From: Alphaproteobacteria bacterium | GTDB taxonomy: Bacteria > Pseudomonadota > Alphaproteobacteria > Micropepsales > Micropepsaceae | Assembly: GCA_019247845.1 (NCBI GenBank) | Contig: JAFBAL010000045.1 | Location: 27,460-91,459 of the forward strand | Length of the DNA stretch: 64,000 nt | Direction: 5' to 3' | Shown: one piece after another, positions 7,996 to 19,397 of the stretch | Layout of the letters: each line of letters begins with the position of its first letter | Position numbering within the stretch: position 1 is the first letter of the stretch | Position numbers and translations under genes: made by a program | The notes under the pieces: generated by a model | Told to the model about the DNA's origin: nothing | Databases searched by the model: none | Seen by the model: only the letters and a program-made list of their open reading frames with translations

Positions 7996-8723
7996 GCGGA
8001 CCGCGTCGCCACGATCATGTAGTTCACGTCCAAGTCGGACGCGAGCTTCCAGTTCCACGACAATGGGGCGAACGCGACCCCCTGTTTTTTCAAGACGTTG
8101 AGGCCCGACTCTTCAAGCATTTCTTGAAGTCGCTCGGGCGCGAGGAAGCGGTTCCAGTCGTGGGTGCCGCGCGGCAGCCAGCCCAGCACGTATTCCGCGC
8201 CGATCTTGGCGAGCGCGAGCGACTTGAGCGTCTTGTTCAGGGTGGCGACGAAGGTCAGCCCGCCCGGCCGGACCAGCCGCGCGCAGGCGGCCAGATAGCC
8301 CTCGAGGTCGGCGACGTGCTCGACCACCTCCATGTTCAGCACCACGTCGAACGTGAGGTCCTGGGCCGCCAGCGCCTCCGCGGTGGTGGCGCGATAGTCG
8401 ATGCCGAGCCCGGCGGCGTGGGCGGCCGCGGTCCTGACGTTCTTCTCCGAGGCGTCGGCGCCCAGCACCGCAAACCCCATCCGCGCCATCGGCTCGGACA
8501 GAAGCCCGCCGCCGCAGCCGATGTCGAGCAGGCTGAGGCCTTCGAAGGGTCTGAGCGCACGCGAGTCGCGGCCGAAATGGGCGGCCGCCGTGTCGCGGAT
8601 GAAGCCGAGGCGGACGGGGTTGAACTTGTGCAGCGGCGCGAACTTGCCGCTGGGGTCCCACCATTCCTCCGCCATGGCGGCGAATTTGGCGATTTCGGCG
8701 TCGTCGACCGAGGCAGACTGCAT
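7992..8723 (-). CDS. ubiG: Ubiquinone biosynthesis O-methyltransferase UbiG
   Basis: A 243-residue UbiG, which performs both O-methylations of the ubiquinone ring. Signature segments are [34 protein letters not shown], motif [36 protein letters not shown] and GTHDWNRFL, all in the usual order. The ATG at 8723 matches where family proteins begin. The alternative at 8747 would add eight residues and place its start codon inside the same CCATGG as the start of the divergent hydrolase gene. It ends in a CTAA overlap with the secreted protein gene. Confidence 0.92.
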   Translation of the reverse strand: MQSASVDDAEIAKFAAMAEEWWDPSGKFAPLHKFNPVRLGFIRDTAAAHFGRDSRALRPFEGLSLLDIGCGGGLLSEPMARMGFAVLGADASEKNVRTAAAHAAGLGIDYRATTAEALAAQDLTFDVVLNMEVVEHVADLEGYLAACARLVRPGGLTFVATLNKTLKSLALAKIGAEYVLGWLPRGTHDWNRFLAPERLQEMLEESGLNVLKKQGVAFAPLSWNWKLASDLDVNYMIVATRSA

Positions 8724-8745
8724 GGCGTTCGTGTAGCCTAAAGCC

Positions 8746-10956
8746 ATGGACTGGTCACTATCCCGAAGATACCTGCTGGCCGGCAGCGCTGCCGCGGCCT
8801 TGGTGCGCCCCGTCTTTGCCGCCGGTGCGAAGCCGGACCTGAGCGAAGCGGGCGCGAAACCCGTGCCGCTGGAGACGGTGCGGCTGACGCCGTCGCTTTA
8901 TCTCGATGCGGTGACGTCCAATTGCGCCTACCTGCACCGCCTGGAGCCGGACAGGCTGCTGCACAACTTCCGCAAGCAGGCCGGCCTCGTGCCCAAAGGC
9001 GAGGTCTATGGCGGCTGGGAGAGCGACACCATCGCCGGCCACACGCTGGGCCATTACCTCAGCGCCCTGTCGCTGATGCATGCCCAGACCGGCGACGAGG
9101 AATGCAAGCGCCGTGTAGAATACATCGTCGACGACCTCGCGGCCTGCCAGGCGGCGCATGGCGACGGCTATGTCGCTGGCTTCACGCGCCGGAGCGGCGA
9201 TGCGATCGAGGACGGCAAGCGCATCTTCCCGGAGATCGTGGCGGGCGACATCCGCGTGATGCCGTTCGACCTCAACGGCTGCTGGGTGCCGCTCTACAAT
9301 TTCCACAAGACCTTCGCCGGCCTGTTCGACGCCGAGCGCCATTGCGGCAACGCCAGGGCGCGCGAGGTGGCGCTGGGGCTGGCGGTGTATATCGACGGCG
9401 TCTTTGCGCAGTTGAGCGACGAGCAGGTCCAGCACATCCTCGACTGCGAGCACGGCGGCTTGAACGAGTCCTTCGCGGAGCTCTACGACCGCACCGGCAA
9501 CATCCGCTGGATGGCGCTCGCCGCGCGGCTCTATCACCGCAAGGTACTGAACCCGCTTGCCGAGGGGCGCGACGAGCTTGCCGATCTCCACGCCAATACC
9601 CAGATCCCCAAGGTGATCGGGGTGGCGCGGCTCTACGACGTCGGCGGCCAGCCGGAACACCAGAAGGCGGCGAGGTTCTTCTGGCAGGCGGTCACGCGCG
9701 ATCATTCCTACGTCATCGGCGGCCATGGCGACCGCGAGTACTTCCAGCCGCCGCGCACGATCTCGAAATACGTGACCGAGCAGACCTGCGAGTCCTGCAA
9801 CAGCTACAACATGCTCAAGCTCACGCGGCAGCTATACCGATGGGCGCCGGATGCCGCGCTGTTCGACTATTACGAGCGCGCGCATATCAACCACATCCTG
9901 GCGCAGCACGATCCCTCGACCGGCATGTTCACCTACATGATGCCGCTGATGGAGGGCGCCAAGCGCGAGTTCTCCACCGCCTTCGACGATTTCTGGTGTT
10001 GCATGGGCACGGGCATGGAGAGCCATTCCAAGCACGGCGACAGCGTCTATTGGGAGCGCGGCGACACGCTGTTCGTGAACCTGTTCGTGCCGTCGCAGCT
10101 CGCCTGGCGCGGCGGCGCGTTCGAGCTTTCGACGTCGTATCCGCTGTCCGAGGACGTGACATTCACGGTGCGTCGGCCGGCGCGGTTCGCGCTGGCGCTC
10201 CGGCTGCCCGGCTGGTGCGCCGCGCCGCGGCTCAGCCTCAACGGCAAGCCTTCGAAGATCGAGCGCCGCGACGGCTATGCGATGGTGCGGCGCCGGTGGC
10301 GGGCGGGCGACACGATCGCGCTCACCTTGCCGATGACCTTGCGCACCGAGCCCACGCCGGACGACCCGCGCATGGTGGCCTACCTCAAAGGCCCGGTGGT
10401 GCAGTCCAAGGTGGGCGGCAACCTGGTGCCGTTCTTCCGGCAATACGGCGAGCCCGCCAAGGTCTATTTCAAGACCTACAGCCAGGAAGAGCGGGCGGCG
10501 TCGAACGCGGAGGCGCTCAGGCTCTCCGATCTGGATTCGCATTCCACCGACATCGCCGAGTTGGGCGACGACGCGGACGAGAAGGCGCACGCGCTCGCCT
10601 CCAAGACGTCCTACGCGGTGGTCTATCGCGGGCGGAAGGGGCGCGACGCGCGCAGCGGCGGCTTCTTCGAGCTCGACATGAAGCCGGGCAGGGGCAACCT
10701 CGCGCTGAACGCGATCTACTCCGGGGACGACAAGCGGCGGCTGTTCCACATTCTCGTCGAAGGGGAAAGGATCGCGACCCAGGCGCTGGAAGCGGAGAGC
10801 CGCGGCGGCTTCATCGAGCGCAACTACCCGATCCCGCCGTCGCTGGTTAACGGAAAGTCACGGTTGAGGATTCGCGTCGAGCCGGAACCGGGACATTCTG
10901 CCGGTCCCATCTTCGGTCTTCGGTTGTTGAGCGACGCGCCGCCGCCGTCTATGTAG
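8746..10956 (+). CDS. Glycoside hydrolase GH127-type (beta-L-arabinofuranosidase-like, DUF1680)
   Basis: A 736-residue exported enzyme with a Tat-like leader ([20 protein letters not shown]). The catalytic (alpha/alpha)6 barrel is recognisable from [23 protein letters not shown] and from the metal/nucleophile cluster [16 protein letters not shown] plus [21 protein letters not shown]. In GH127 enzymes the Glu and Cys of these two motifs bind zinc, and one Cys is the nucleophile. The C-terminal beta-sandwich follows. It should release arabinofuranose from plant glycans in the periplasm. The exact linkage cannot be read from sequence, and GH146 is the alternative. It is followed by lysC after only four bases. 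Confidence 0.85.
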   Translation: MDWSLSRRYLLAGSAAAALVRPVFAAGAKPDLSEAGAKPVPLETVRLTPSLYLDAVTSNCAYLHRLEPDRLLHNFRKQAGLVPKGEVYGGWESDTIAGHTLGHYLSALSLMHAQTGDEECKRRVEYIVDDLAACQAAHGDGYVAGFTRRSGDAIEDGKRIFPEIVAGDIRVMPFDLNGCWVPLYNFHKTFAGLFDAERHCGNARAREVALGLAVYIDGVFAQLSDEQVQHILDCEHGGLNESFAELYDRTGNIRWMALAARLYHRKVLNPLAEGRDELADLHANTQIPKVIGVARLYDVGGQPEHQKAARFFWQAVTRDHSYVIGGHGDREYFQPPRTISKYVTEQTCESCNSYNMLKLTRQLYRWAPDAALFDYYERAHINHILAQHDPSTGMFTYMMPLMEGAKREFSTAFDDFWCCMGTGMESHSKHGDSVYWERGDTLFVNLFVPSQLAWRGGAFELSTSYPLSEDVTFTVRRPARFALALRLPGWCAAPRLSLNGKPSKIERRDGYAMVRRRWRAGDTIALTLPMTLRTEPTPDDPRMVAYLKGPVVQSKVGGNLVPFFRQYGEPAKVYFKTYSQEERAASNAEALRLSDLDSHSTDIAELGDDADEKAHALASKTSYAVVYRGRKGRDARSGGFFELDMKPGRGNLALNAIYSGDDKRRLFHILVEGERIATQALEAESRGGFIERNYPIPPSLVNGKSRLRIRVEPEPGHSAGPIFGLRLLSDAPPPSM

Positions 10957-10960
10957 GGGC

Positions 10961-12184
10961 ATGGCCAAGATCGTCATGAAATTCGGCGGAACCTCCGTCG
11001 CCGATCTGGATCGCATCCGTCACGTCGCCACGCTGGTGAAGCGCGAGGTGGACGCGGGCAACCAGGTCGCCGTCACCGTGTCCGCCATGGCCGGCGAGAC
11101 CAACAAGCTGGTGGCCTGGACGCGCGAGCTTTCGCCGCTCTACGACGCGCGCGAATACGACGTCGTGGTGGCTTCCGGCGAGCAGGTCTCGGCCGGGCTG
11201 CTGGCCGTCGCGCTGCAGACGATCGGCGTCAACGCCCGCTCCTGGATGGGCTGGCAGCTCCCGGTGCGGACCTCGGCGATTCATTCCTCGGCGCGCATCG
11301 AGAGCATCGATTCGTCCGAGCTCGACCGCCGCCTGGCCGAGGGCGAGACCGCGGTCGTGGCCGGCTTCCAGGGCGTCGCCCCCGACAACCGCATCACCAC
11401 CATCGGCCGCGGCGGCGGCGATACCTCGGCGGTCGCGGTCGCGGCGGCGCTCAAGGCCGACCGTTGCGACATCTATACCGACGTCGACGGCGTCTATACC
11501 ACCGACCCGCGCATCGTGGCCAAGGCGCACCGCCTCGAGAAGGTCACCTATGAGGAGATGCTCGAGATGGCGTCCTTGGGCGCCAAGGTGCTCCAGACGC
11601 GTTCCGTCGAGATCGCCATGCTTCACCGCGTGCCCGTGCGCGTGCTTTCGACCTTCGATCCGGAAGCCGGCGGAACGCTAGTCTGCGACGAGGAAGACAT
11701 CGTGGAAAAGAAATCCGTCACCGGCATCGCCTATTCGCGCGACGAGGCCAAGATCACGCTGCACAAGATCCCGGACCGGCCCGGCATCGCGGCCGCGATC
11801 TTCGGTCCGCTCGCCGACAGCGGCATCAACGTCGACATGATCGTGCAGAACGTGTCCGAGGACGGCCGCAAGACCGATCTGACCTTCACGGTGGGGCGCG
11901 GCGAGCTGGCGGCGGCGCTCAAGGCTTGCGAGCAGGCCGGGGCCGCGATCGGCTATCGCGACATCACCTCGGACGCCAACGTCGCCAAGGTCTCGGTGGT
12001 CGGCATCGGCATGCGCACCCATTCCGGCATCGCCCAGACCATGTTCCGCACGCTGTCCGAGAAGGGCATCAACATCCAGGTGATCTCGACCTCCGAGATC
12101 AAGGTGAGCGTGCTGATCTCCGAGGAATATGTGGAGCTGGCGGTGCGCGCTCTGCATTCCGCCTACGAGCTGGACGCGGGGTAG
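10961..12184 (+). CDS. lysC: Aspartate kinase
   Basis: A 407-residue monofunctional aspartate kinase, the first step of the aspartate pathway to lysine, threonine and methionine. The N-terminal amino acid kinase domain starts KFGGTSVADLDRIRHVA and holds VVAGFQGV, TTIGRGGGDTSAVAVAAALKA and CDIYTDVDGVYTTDPR. Two C-terminal ACT domains (KITLHKIPDRPGIAAAIFGPLAD and VSVVGIGMRTHSGIAQTMFRTLSEKGINIQVISTSEIKVS) give feedback control by lysine or threonine. The length is standard. It sits five bases before ptsP. Confidence 0.96.
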   Translation: MAKIVMKFGGTSVADLDRIRHVATLVKREVDAGNQVAVTVSAMAGETNKLVAWTRELSPLYDAREYDVVVASGEQVSAGLLAVALQTIGVNARSWMGWQLPVRTSAIHSSARIESIDSSELDRRLAEGETAVVAGFQGVAPDNRITTIGRGGGDTSAVAVAAALKADRCDIYTDVDGVYTTDPRIVAKAHRLEKVTYEEMLEMASLGAKVLQTRSVEIAMLHRVPVRVLSTFDPEAGGTLVCDEEDIVEKKSVTGIAYSRDEAKITLHKIPDRPGIAAAIFGPLADSGINVDMIVQNVSEDGRKTDLTFTVGRGELAAALKACEQAGAAIGYRDITSDANVAKVSVVGIGMRTHSGIAQTMFRTLSEKGINIQVISTSEIKVSVLISEEYVELAVRALHSAYELDAG

Positions 12185-12189
12185 GGCCC

Positions 12190-14457
12190 ATGCCAGCGCT
12201 CGGCGCCACCGGACCGCGCACGCTGCTTCGGCGCCTGCGCGAGATCATGGCCGAGCAGATCAGCGCGCAGTCGCGGCTCGACAAGCTCGTGATGCTGATC
12301 GCGACCAACATGGTCGCCGAGGTGTGCTCGATCTATCTGCGCCGCGCCGGCAAATATCTCGAGCTGTTCGCGACCGAAGGCCTGAACCGCGCCGCCGTGC
12401 ACAAGACGCGGCTGAAGGAGGGCGAGGGCCTGGTCGGCCTGGTCGCCGAGACGGGCGAGGCGGTGAACCTCTCGGACGCGCCTTCCGACCCGCGCTTCTC
12501 CTACCGGCCCGAGACGGGCGAGGATCCGTACAAGTCGTTCCTGGGCGTGCCGATCGTGCGGGGCGGGCAGGTGTTCGGCGTGCTCACCGTGCAGAACCGC
12601 GCCGCCGTCCTCTATTCCGAGGAAGAGGTCGAGGCGCTGCAGACCGTCGCCATGGTGCTGGCCGAGGTCGTGGCGCAGGGCGGCCTGTTCAACATCGCCG
12701 AACTCGACGAGCCCGAGCTGCGCGCCGACCGGCCGCGGATGTTCAAGGGCGACGGATTGTCGGAAGGCGTCGCGGTGGGCCGCGTCGTCCTGCACGAGCC
12801 GCGCGTCAAGGTCGAGCGCATGATCGCCGACAATCCGCAGGAAGAGCTCAAGCGCCTCGAGGACGCCATCGGCAAGCTGCGCGAGAACGTCGACGAGATG
12901 CTCGACTCCAGCGAGCTCGACCTGACCGGCGAGGGCCGCGAGGTGATCGAGGCCTATCGCCTCTTCGCCTACGACCAGGGCTGGCGCCAGCGCATGCGCG
13001 ACGCCGTGCGCACGGGCCTGACCGCCGAGGCCGGCGTCGAGCGCGTGCAGGACGAGATGCGCGTGCGCGTGCAGCGCTTCGGCGATCCGGTGCTGCGCGA
13101 GCGCGCCCACGACCTCGACGACCTGGCGCGACGGCTGCTGCGGCATCTGTCGGGGGACGGCAGCATCGCTCCCGGCGATCTTCCGAACGAGGCGGTGATC
13201 GTCGCGCGCTCGATGGGACCGGCCGAGCTGCTCGACTACGGCCGCGAGAAGCTGCTCGGCCTCGTGCTCGAGGATGCGGCTGCGACCTCGCATGTCGCGA
13301 TCGTCGCGCGCTCGATGGGTTTGCCGCTGGTGAGCTCGGTCGAAGGCGTCAGCGACAGCGCGCGCGCGGGCGACGGCATCGTCGTCGACGGCGAGGCGGG
13401 CGAGGTGCATCTGCGGCCGATGCCCGAGGTCGTCAAGACCTTCGAGATCAAGCGCGCGCTGCGCGCCAACCGCGTCGCGCATTTCGCGCAGATCCGCGAC
13501 ACCGCGGCCGTCACCAAGGACGGCGTGCACATCAAGCTGATGATGAACGCGGGCCTTCTGCTCGACATGGCGCATATGCGCGAGTCCGGTGCCGACGGCG
13601 TCGGCCTGTTCCGCACCGAGCTGCAGTTCATGATCGGCGAGACCATGCCGCGGCTGGCCGACCAGATCGAGTTCTATCGAGACGTGCTGGAGGCCGCGGG
13701 CGACAAGCCGGTGGTGTTCCGCACCCTCGACCTCGGCGGCGACAAGGTGCTCCCCTACGCGCGCTTCGAGCGCGAGGCCAATCCGGCGCTCGGCTGGCGC
13801 GCGATCCGCATCGCGCTCGATCGCCCCGCCTTGCTGCGCTACCAGGTGCGCGCGCTGATCCAGGCGGCGAAGGGGCGCATCCTGAACGTGCTCCTGCCCA
13901 TGATCAGCGACGTCGCGGAGTTCAACCAGGCACGCGCGCTGATCGACCGCGAGACCGAGCGCGCGCGTCTGCTCCAGCTGCCGCAGCCGCGCCAGATCCG
14001 CGTCGGCGCCATGCTCGAAGTGCCGGCGCTCGCCTTCATGCTACCGCAGATCATGCGCAGCGCCGATTTCGTCTCCATCGGCTCCAACGACCTGTTTCAG
14101 TTCGTCTTCGCCGTCGACCGCACCAATCCGCGCGTCTCGAAGCGCTACGATCCGCTGAACCCGCCAGCACTGACCTTGATCCGCCAGATCGTGCATTCGG
14201 CCAGCGAATCGCCCGGCGACCTGTCGCTGTGCGGCGAGATGGCGGGCAAGCCGCTCGACGCCATGGCGCTGATCGGACTGGGCCTGCGCACGCTCTCCAT
14301 GCAGCCGGCCAATATCGGGCCGGTGAAGATGATGATCCAAAGCCTGGACTTGCGAGAAGTGTCGCAGTTTGTCGATAGGCTTTGCGGCCGGACCGACGGT
14401 AGCTTAAGACCCCGTCTCGCGGCCTTCGCGGCCGAGCGCGGAATTGCGATCAAATAG
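12190..14457 (+). CDS. ptsP: Phosphoenolpyruvate-protein phosphotransferase PtsP (EI-Ntr)
   Basis: A 755-residue EI-Ntr, first enzyme of the nitrogen phosphotransferase system. An N-terminal GAF sensor (about residues 20-165, LYSEEEVEALQTVAMVLAEVV) precedes the EI region. The phospho-histidine lies in EDAAATSHVAIVARSMGLPLVS. The PEP-binding barrel shows DGVGLFRTELQFM, TLDLGGDKVLPY, IGSNDLFQFVFAVDR and LCGEMAGKP. The ATG at 12190 is chosen because the long ORF upstream runs through lysC. In alphaproteobacteria GAF binding of glutamine is known to tune this protein, linking it to the ntrBC/ntrYX genes later in the window. Confidence 0.94.
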   Translation: MPALGATGPRTLLRRLREIMAEQISAQSRLDKLVMLIATNMVAEVCSIYLRRAGKYLELFATEGLNRAAVHKTRLKEGEGLVGLVAETGEAVNLSDAPSDPRFSYRPETGEDPYKSFLGVPIVRGGQVFGVLTVQNRAAVLYSEEEVEALQTVAMVLAEVVAQGGLFNIAELDEPELRADRPRMFKGDGLSEGVAVGRVVLHEPRVKVERMIADNPQEELKRLEDAIGKLRENVDEMLDSSELDLTGEGREVIEAYRLFAYDQGWRQRMRDAVRTGLTAEAGVERVQDEMRVRVQRFGDPVLRERAHDLDDLARRLLRHLSGDGSIAPGDLPNEAVIVARSMGPAELLDYGREKLLGLVLEDAAATSHVAIVARSMGLPLVSSVEGVSDSARAGDGIVVDGEAGEVHLRPMPEVVKTFEIKRALRANRVAHFAQIRDTAAVTKDGVHIKLMMNAGLLLDMAHMRESGADGVGLFRTELQFMIGETMPRLADQIEFYRDVLEAAGDKPVVFRTLDLGGDKVLPYARFEREANPALGWRAIRIALDRPALLRYQVRALIQAAKGRILNVLLPMISDVAEFNQARALIDRETERARLLQLPQPRQIRVGAMLEVPALAFMLPQIMRSADFVSIGSNDLFQFVFAVDRTNPRVSKRYDPLNPPALTLIRQIVHSASESPGDLSLCGEMAGKPLDAMALIGLGLRTLSMQPANIGPVKMMIQSLDLREVSQFVDRLCGRTDGSLRPRLAAFAAERGIAIK

Positions 14458-14554
14458 TCGCCCAACCGGGCAAAGATTAAGGATTTCCAATTGTCTAACC
14501 GCCATCCTTCGCGTTACATACAGATGCGCAATTTTCCTTTGGCGCGCAATTTTT

Positions 14555-14581
14555 CGGGCGAATGGCTACGCCATTCTCCCG
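14555..14581 (+). promoter_or_regulatory. Hairpin in leader of the RodZ-like gene
   Basis: The sequence cgggcgaatggctacgccat forms a stem of seven pairs (GAATGGC/GCCATTC) around TAC. A mismatch then four more pairs (CGGG/CCCG) extend the stem. The alternative upstream ATG at 14562 lies inside the stem, which would hide it and favours the start at 14616. No U-tract follows, so a terminator is unlikely. A translation-control or processing role is only inferred. Confidence 0.35.
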
Positions 14582-14615
14582 ATTGCGCTTATGGGGCGCG
14601 GGATACGGCCGGATC

Positions 14616-15581
14616 ATGACCAAAGTCACCCATCTCACTGTCGAGGAAGGCGGAGCCCAGAACCGCCGCCGCATCCACCTGCGCGAGATCTCCGGCGACA
14701 GCGACGCGCCGCTCGAAACGGTGGGCCAGGATCTGCGCGCCGCCCGGCTGCGCCGCGGCGACGACCTCGCGACCGTGTCCAAGGCGCTGAAGATTCGTAA
14801 AGATCACCTCGAGGCTCTGGAAGAGGACCGCATCGAGAGCCTGCCCGGCCGCACCTATGCGGTGGGCTTCGTGCGCACCTATGCGGACTTCCTGGGGCTG
14901 GACGCGGCGCAGAGCGTCGAGCGCTTCAAGGCGCAGATCGCCGGACGCGCCGACGAGCCGCAGCCCACCATCACCGTCATCGACGAGGACGAGCATCGCC
15001 GCCTGCCGCAGGGCTGGAAGATCATCGCCGGGGTGGTGCTGCTGCTCTTCGCCTACGGCGCCTATTATCTGCTCGTGCCCGCGGCCGACAAGATGCTGAC
15101 GCCGCCGGTCGCCCCGGTGCCGCAGCAGCAGGTCGCCGCCAAGCCGAAGCCGAGGGTCGCGCCACCGCCCGCTCCGGTGGCGACCGCGCCGACGACGATC
15201 GCGCCCGTGACCACGCCTGCGATAACGCCGCCGGGCACCGCGCCTGCCGCGACCGACACGGCCAATGCGGCACCGGTTCCCGCCGGCAAGGTCTATGGCC
15301 AGAACAATCGCAACGCCCGCGTGGTCCTGCGCATGAAGCAGACGACGCGCGTGCTGGTGCAGAGCGCCGACGGCATGACCTTCATCAACCGCACGCTCAA
15401 CGCGGGCGACAGCTACATGGTGCCGGATCAGGTGGGGCTGACGCTCACTGCCGCCAATGCGGGGGCCATCGAAGTCGATCTCGACGGCGCGCCGATGGGC
15501 ACCGCGGGCCGTGTTGGACAGATCGCCGAAACCTTGTCGCTCGATCCGCAAGCCATCGCGGACCGCGCCAACCGACGGTAA
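14616..15581 (+). CDS. RodZ-like helix-turn-helix membrane protein (DUF4115)
   Basis: A 321-residue bitopic protein. A RodZ-type HTH occupies about residues 35-105 ([61 protein letters not shown]). One membrane helix lies at about 136-154 ([19 protein letters not shown]). A long Pro/Ala/Thr-rich periplasmic linker leads to a C-terminal DUF4115 domain ([34 protein letters not shown]). RodZ links MreB filaments to the cell-wall elongation machinery. The gene sits directly before ispG (five bases), the arrangement seen in other Proteobacteria. Start 14616 is preferred to 14562, which lies in a hairpin. Confidence 0.85.
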   Translation: MTKVTHLTVEEGGAQNRRRIHLREISGDSDAPLETVGQDLRAARLRRGDDLATVSKALKIRKDHLEALEEDRIESLPGRTYAVGFVRTYADFLGLDAAQSVERFKAQIAGRADEPQPTITVIDEDEHRRLPQGWKIIAGVVLLLFAYGAYYLLVPAADKMLTPPVAPVPQQQVAAKPKPRVAPPPAPVATAPTTIAPVTTPAITPPGTAPAATDTANAAPVPAGKVYGQNNRNARVVLRMKQTTRVLVQSADGMTFINRTLNAGDSYMVPDQVGLTLTAANAGAIEVDLDGAPMGTAGRVGQIAETLSLDPQAIADRANRR

Positions 15582-15586
15582 GTGCC

Positions 15587-16717
15587 ATGAGCCTGAGAGC
15601 CTATCGCGACATCCACCGCCGCAAGTCCCGCCAGATCATGGTGGGCAAGGTGCCCGTGGGCGGCGACGCGCCGATCACGGTGCAGACCATGACCAACACC
15701 GTCACCGGTGACGCGCGCGCGACCATCGACCAGATCAGGAAGATCGAAGAAGCAGGCTGCGACATCGTCCGCGTCTCGTGTCCCGACGAGGACGCGACCA
15801 AGGCGATGAAGGCGATTACGCGTGCCTCCAGCATCCCGGTCGTCGCCGACATCCACTTCCACTACAAGCGCGCCATCGAGGCGGCCGAGGCGGGCGCGGC
15901 CTGCCTGCGCATCAATCCCGGCAATATCGGCAGCGCCCAGCGCGTGAAGGACGTGGTCAAGGCGGCGAAAGATCACGGCTGCTCGATGCGCATCGGCGTC
16001 AATGCCGGCTCGCTCGAGAAGGAACTGCTCGAACGCTACGGCGAGCCGTGTCCCGAGGCGATGGTCGAGAGCGCGCTGAACCACGCCAAGATCTTGGACG
16101 ATCTCGACTTCCGCGAATACAAGATCTCGGTGAAGGCGTCGGACGCCTTCCTGGCCGTCGCCGCCTATCAAGGCCTGGCCGACGCGGTCGATTGCCCGAT
16201 CCATCTGGGCATCACCGAAGCCGGCGGCATGATCTCCGGCACGGTCAAATCGTCGATCGGCATGGGCATGCTGTTGTGGAGCGGCATCGGCGACACCATC
16301 CGCGTCTCGCTCTCGGCCGATCCGGTGGAAGAGGTGCGCGTCGGCTTCGATATTCTCAAGAGCCTCAACTTGCGCCATCGCGGCGTGAATATCGTCTCGT
16401 GCCCGTCCTGCGCGCGGCAGGGCTTCAACGTCATCGACACCGTGCGCGTGCTCGAGGACCGGCTGAAGCACATCGCCACCCCGATGACGCTGTCGATCAT
16501 CGGTTGCGTCGTGAACGGCCCGGGCGAGGCGCGCGAGACCGACCTCGGCTTCACCGGCGGCGGTGCCGGCAAGGGTCACGGCCAGATCTATCTGAACGGC
16601 GAGCCCGCCTATCGCCTCGAGAACGAGAAGCTCGTCGACCATATCGTCGAGCTCTGCGAGAAGAAGGCCGCCACCATCGAGGCCGAGCGCGGCAAGGTGC
16701 TCGAGCCCGCGCAGTAG
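15587..16717 (+). CDS. ispG: 4-hydroxy-3-methylbut-2-en-1-yl diphosphate synthase (flavodoxin)
   Basis: A 376-residue IspG (GcpE), the penultimate enzyme of the MEP isoprenoid pathway, converting MEcPP to HMBPP with a 4Fe-4S cluster. The TIM-barrel part starts [27 protein letters not shown]. The cluster ligands appear in [10 protein letters not shown] and in [10 protein letters not shown] with the conserved Glu after the third Cys. The length fits the bacterial form without the plant insertion. It works in the same pathway as the ispDF gene at 42.6 kb. Confidence 0.96.
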   Translation: MSLRAYRDIHRRKSRQIMVGKVPVGGDAPITVQTMTNTVTGDARATIDQIRKIEEAGCDIVRVSCPDEDATKAMKAITRASSIPVVADIHFHYKRAIEAAEAGAACLRINPGNIGSAQRVKDVVKAAKDHGCSMRIGVNAGSLEKELLERYGEPCPEAMVESALNHAKILDDLDFREYKISVKASDAFLAVAAYQGLADAVDCPIHLGITEAGGMISGTVKSSIGMGMLLWSGIGDTIRVSLSADPVEEVRVGFDILKSLNLRHRGVNIVSCPSCARQGFNVIDTVRVLEDRLKHIATPMTLSIIGCVVNGPGEARETDLGFTGGGAGKGHGQIYLNGEPAYRLENEKLVDHIVELCEKKAATIEAERGKVLEPAQ

Positions 16718-16742
16718 CGGCGTTCCGCGCTAAGCTGCAGCC

Positions 16743-17806
<1,064 letters not shown>

Positions 17807-17810
<4 letters not shown>

Positions 17811-18550
17811 CGGGCGCGATCGCCGGTACGATCGAACGGCTGCGCGAAGCGGGCGTCGACAATCCGCGCCTCGATGCGCGCCTGCTCACCACCGAAGAGC
17901 AGATCGCGCGGCGCGTCGTGCGCGAGCCCGTCGCTTACATCCTGGGACACAAAGGATTCTGGACACTCGATATCGCGGTCGGCCCGGGCGCGCTGGTGCC
18001 GAGGCCCGAAACCGAGACGCTCATCGAGCAATTGCTGAAGCATGCGCCCGACCGCACGGCGGCGCTCGACATCCTCGATTTGGGAACGGGCACTGGATGC
18101 CTGCTGCTGGCGGCATTGAGCGAGTACCCGAACGCGCGTGGGGTTGGTGTCGACAGCTCGGCGGAAGCGCTCGCCTGGGCACGCAGGAATGTCGAAAAGC
18201 AGGGGGCGAATGCGCGGCTCGTGGAATGCGACTTCACGGAAATCGACGGCGCCTATGATGTAATCCTGTCCAACCCTCCCTATATCAGGACCGGGGACAT
18301 CGCCGGTCTGGCGCCCGAGGTGCGGCTCTATGAGCCGGTCAGGGCGCTGGACGGCGGGGCGGATGGGCTCGATGCCTACCGGGCCCTGGCGCCGGCGATC
18401 CGATGCCTATTGAAGCCCGGAGGGTTGGTATTCCTGGAAATCGGGGCCGGGCAGGGGGCCGAGGTCAGCGCCATCCTGGGCCTTGAAATCCTTGGAATAG
18501 CGTCCGACCTGGCAGGGGTAGAAAGATGCGTGGTAGGACGAAAGTCTTAG
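17807..18550 (+). CDS. prmC: Release factor glutamine methyltransferase PrmC, TTG start, shortened N-domain
   Basis: PrmC methylates the GGQ glutamine of release factors. The catalytic domain is intact: [35 protein letters not shown], motif [16 protein letters not shown] and the substrate motif ILSNPPYI. No ATG or GTG exists at the expected start. The TTG at 17807 overlaps the prfA stop (TTGA) and gives 247 residues. The N-terminal helical domain is short: RLDARLL runs straight into [20 protein letters not shown], so roughly 25-30 residues usual in the family are missing. The ORF track extends this frame far into prfA, which is not real coding. Confidence 0.88.
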
Positions 18551-18608
18551 GGGCGCGCAAGAAAACCCTTGGAAGTAACAGGGGGACTCGTTAGTTTCCC
18601 GGCGCAGG

Positions 18609-18660
18609 CACGGACCCGGGCATCAGGGGGATTACAGCGCGCTTAGCGCGCCGGTCCGTG
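18609..18660 (+). other. Nested inverted repeats between prmC and the DUF4167 gene
   Basis: An outer pair CACGGACC (18609-18616) / GGTCCGTG (18653-18660) encloses a perfect inner hairpin GCGCGC-TTA-GCGCGC (18637-18651). It could act as a terminator after prmC, but no U-tract follows. It could instead be a structured leader for the DUF4167 gene. The inner core GCGCTTAGCGC also occurs in the ntrY leader at 47.47 kb. Confidence 0.4.
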
Positions 18661-18748
18661 GCCAGAAAGCGAACGCCGAACTGCCAAAGTCCTGCCGCCG
18701 GCAACGTGCGGCGGCCGCGGTTCGGAACATGACGATGAAGGGATAGCA

Positions 18749-19240
18749 GTGAAACGCTCTCGTAGAGGCGGCCGCAGGCCGCAAGGCAGTCACAACGGTC
18801 ACAACGGCGGTGGTGGTGGTGGCGGTGGCGGTGGCGGCGGCTCGTTCAACCCGAACCGCACCTATGATTCCAACGGGCCGGACATCAAGGTCCGCGGCTC
18901 GGCCGCGCATATCTACGAGAAGTATCTGCAGCTCGCTCGCGACGCGAACACCCAGGGCGACCGCGTCATGGCCGAGAACTATCTCCAGCATGCCGAGCAC
19001 TATTTCCGCATCCTGAGCGCGGTCCAGGCCCAGCAGGCGCAGCAGCTCGCCGCCCAGCAGGCACAGCAGCAGCAAGCCGGCGTCAACGGAAACGGCAACG
19101 GCAACGGCCAGTACCGGCCGCCGCAGGGTTCCGGCGAGCAACCGTATATCCAGGGCGCGCCGCAGCCGCCCGGACCGTCCTTCTCACTCGTCGATGGCGC
19201 CGCCGGTCTCGTCGGTGACGAAGACGAGGGCGAAGAGTAA
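18749..19240 (+). CDS. DUF4167 domain protein, GTG start
   Basis: A 163-residue protein of the alphaproteobacterial DUF4167 family. It has an Arg-rich start (MKRSRRGGRR) and then a run of glycines. The conserved domain DIKVRGSAAHIYEKYLQLARDANTQGDRVMAENYLQHAEHYFRIL follows at about 45-90, then a Gln-rich tail and an acidic end (DEDEGEE). The composition suggests an RNA- or ribosome-associated protein, but the role is unproven. The GTG at 18749 is supported by AAGGGA six bases upstream. The position after prfA-prmC is usual for the family. Confidence 0.88.
   Translation: MKRSRRGGRRPQGSHNGHNGGGGGGGGGGGGSFNPNRTYDSNGPDIKVRGSAAHIYEKYLQLARDANTQGDRVMAENYLQHAEHYFRILSAVQAQQAQQLAAQQAQQQQAGVNGNGNGNGQYRPPQGSGEQPYIQGAPQPPGPSFSLVDGAAGLVGDEDEGEE
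18806..18841 (+). repeat. GGT/GGC codon repeat encoding poly-glycine
   Basis: About twelve consecutive GGT or GGC codons (ggcggtggtggtggtggcgg and onward) encode the glycine run of the DUF4167 protein. Such trinucleotide runs change length by slippage. Units are in frame, so length changes would not break the gene. Confidence 0.85.
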
Positions 19241-19317
19241 GCGTCAAGCCGATCTCCAATGCCGGGATTTCGTCCGGCAGAACAGGTGGCCGTCATGAAG
19301 GGGCTCGCTAGCTTCTA

Positions 19318-19336
19318 GTCCTCGCCTTTCGAGGAC
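19318..19336 (+). other. Small hairpin before the MFS gene
   Basis: GTCCTCG-CCTTT-CGAGGAC is a perfect seven-pair inverted repeat in the 157-base gap between the DUF4167 gene and the MFS transporter gene. There is no U-tract, so it is not a classical terminator. It may be a weak terminator or a leader structure. Confidence 0.35.
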
Positions 19337-19397
19337 CAAGGCCCGCGTTCGCGCATCGCCGCGAGCGCTCGCGCATATCTGTTCGCTGGAGATTGTC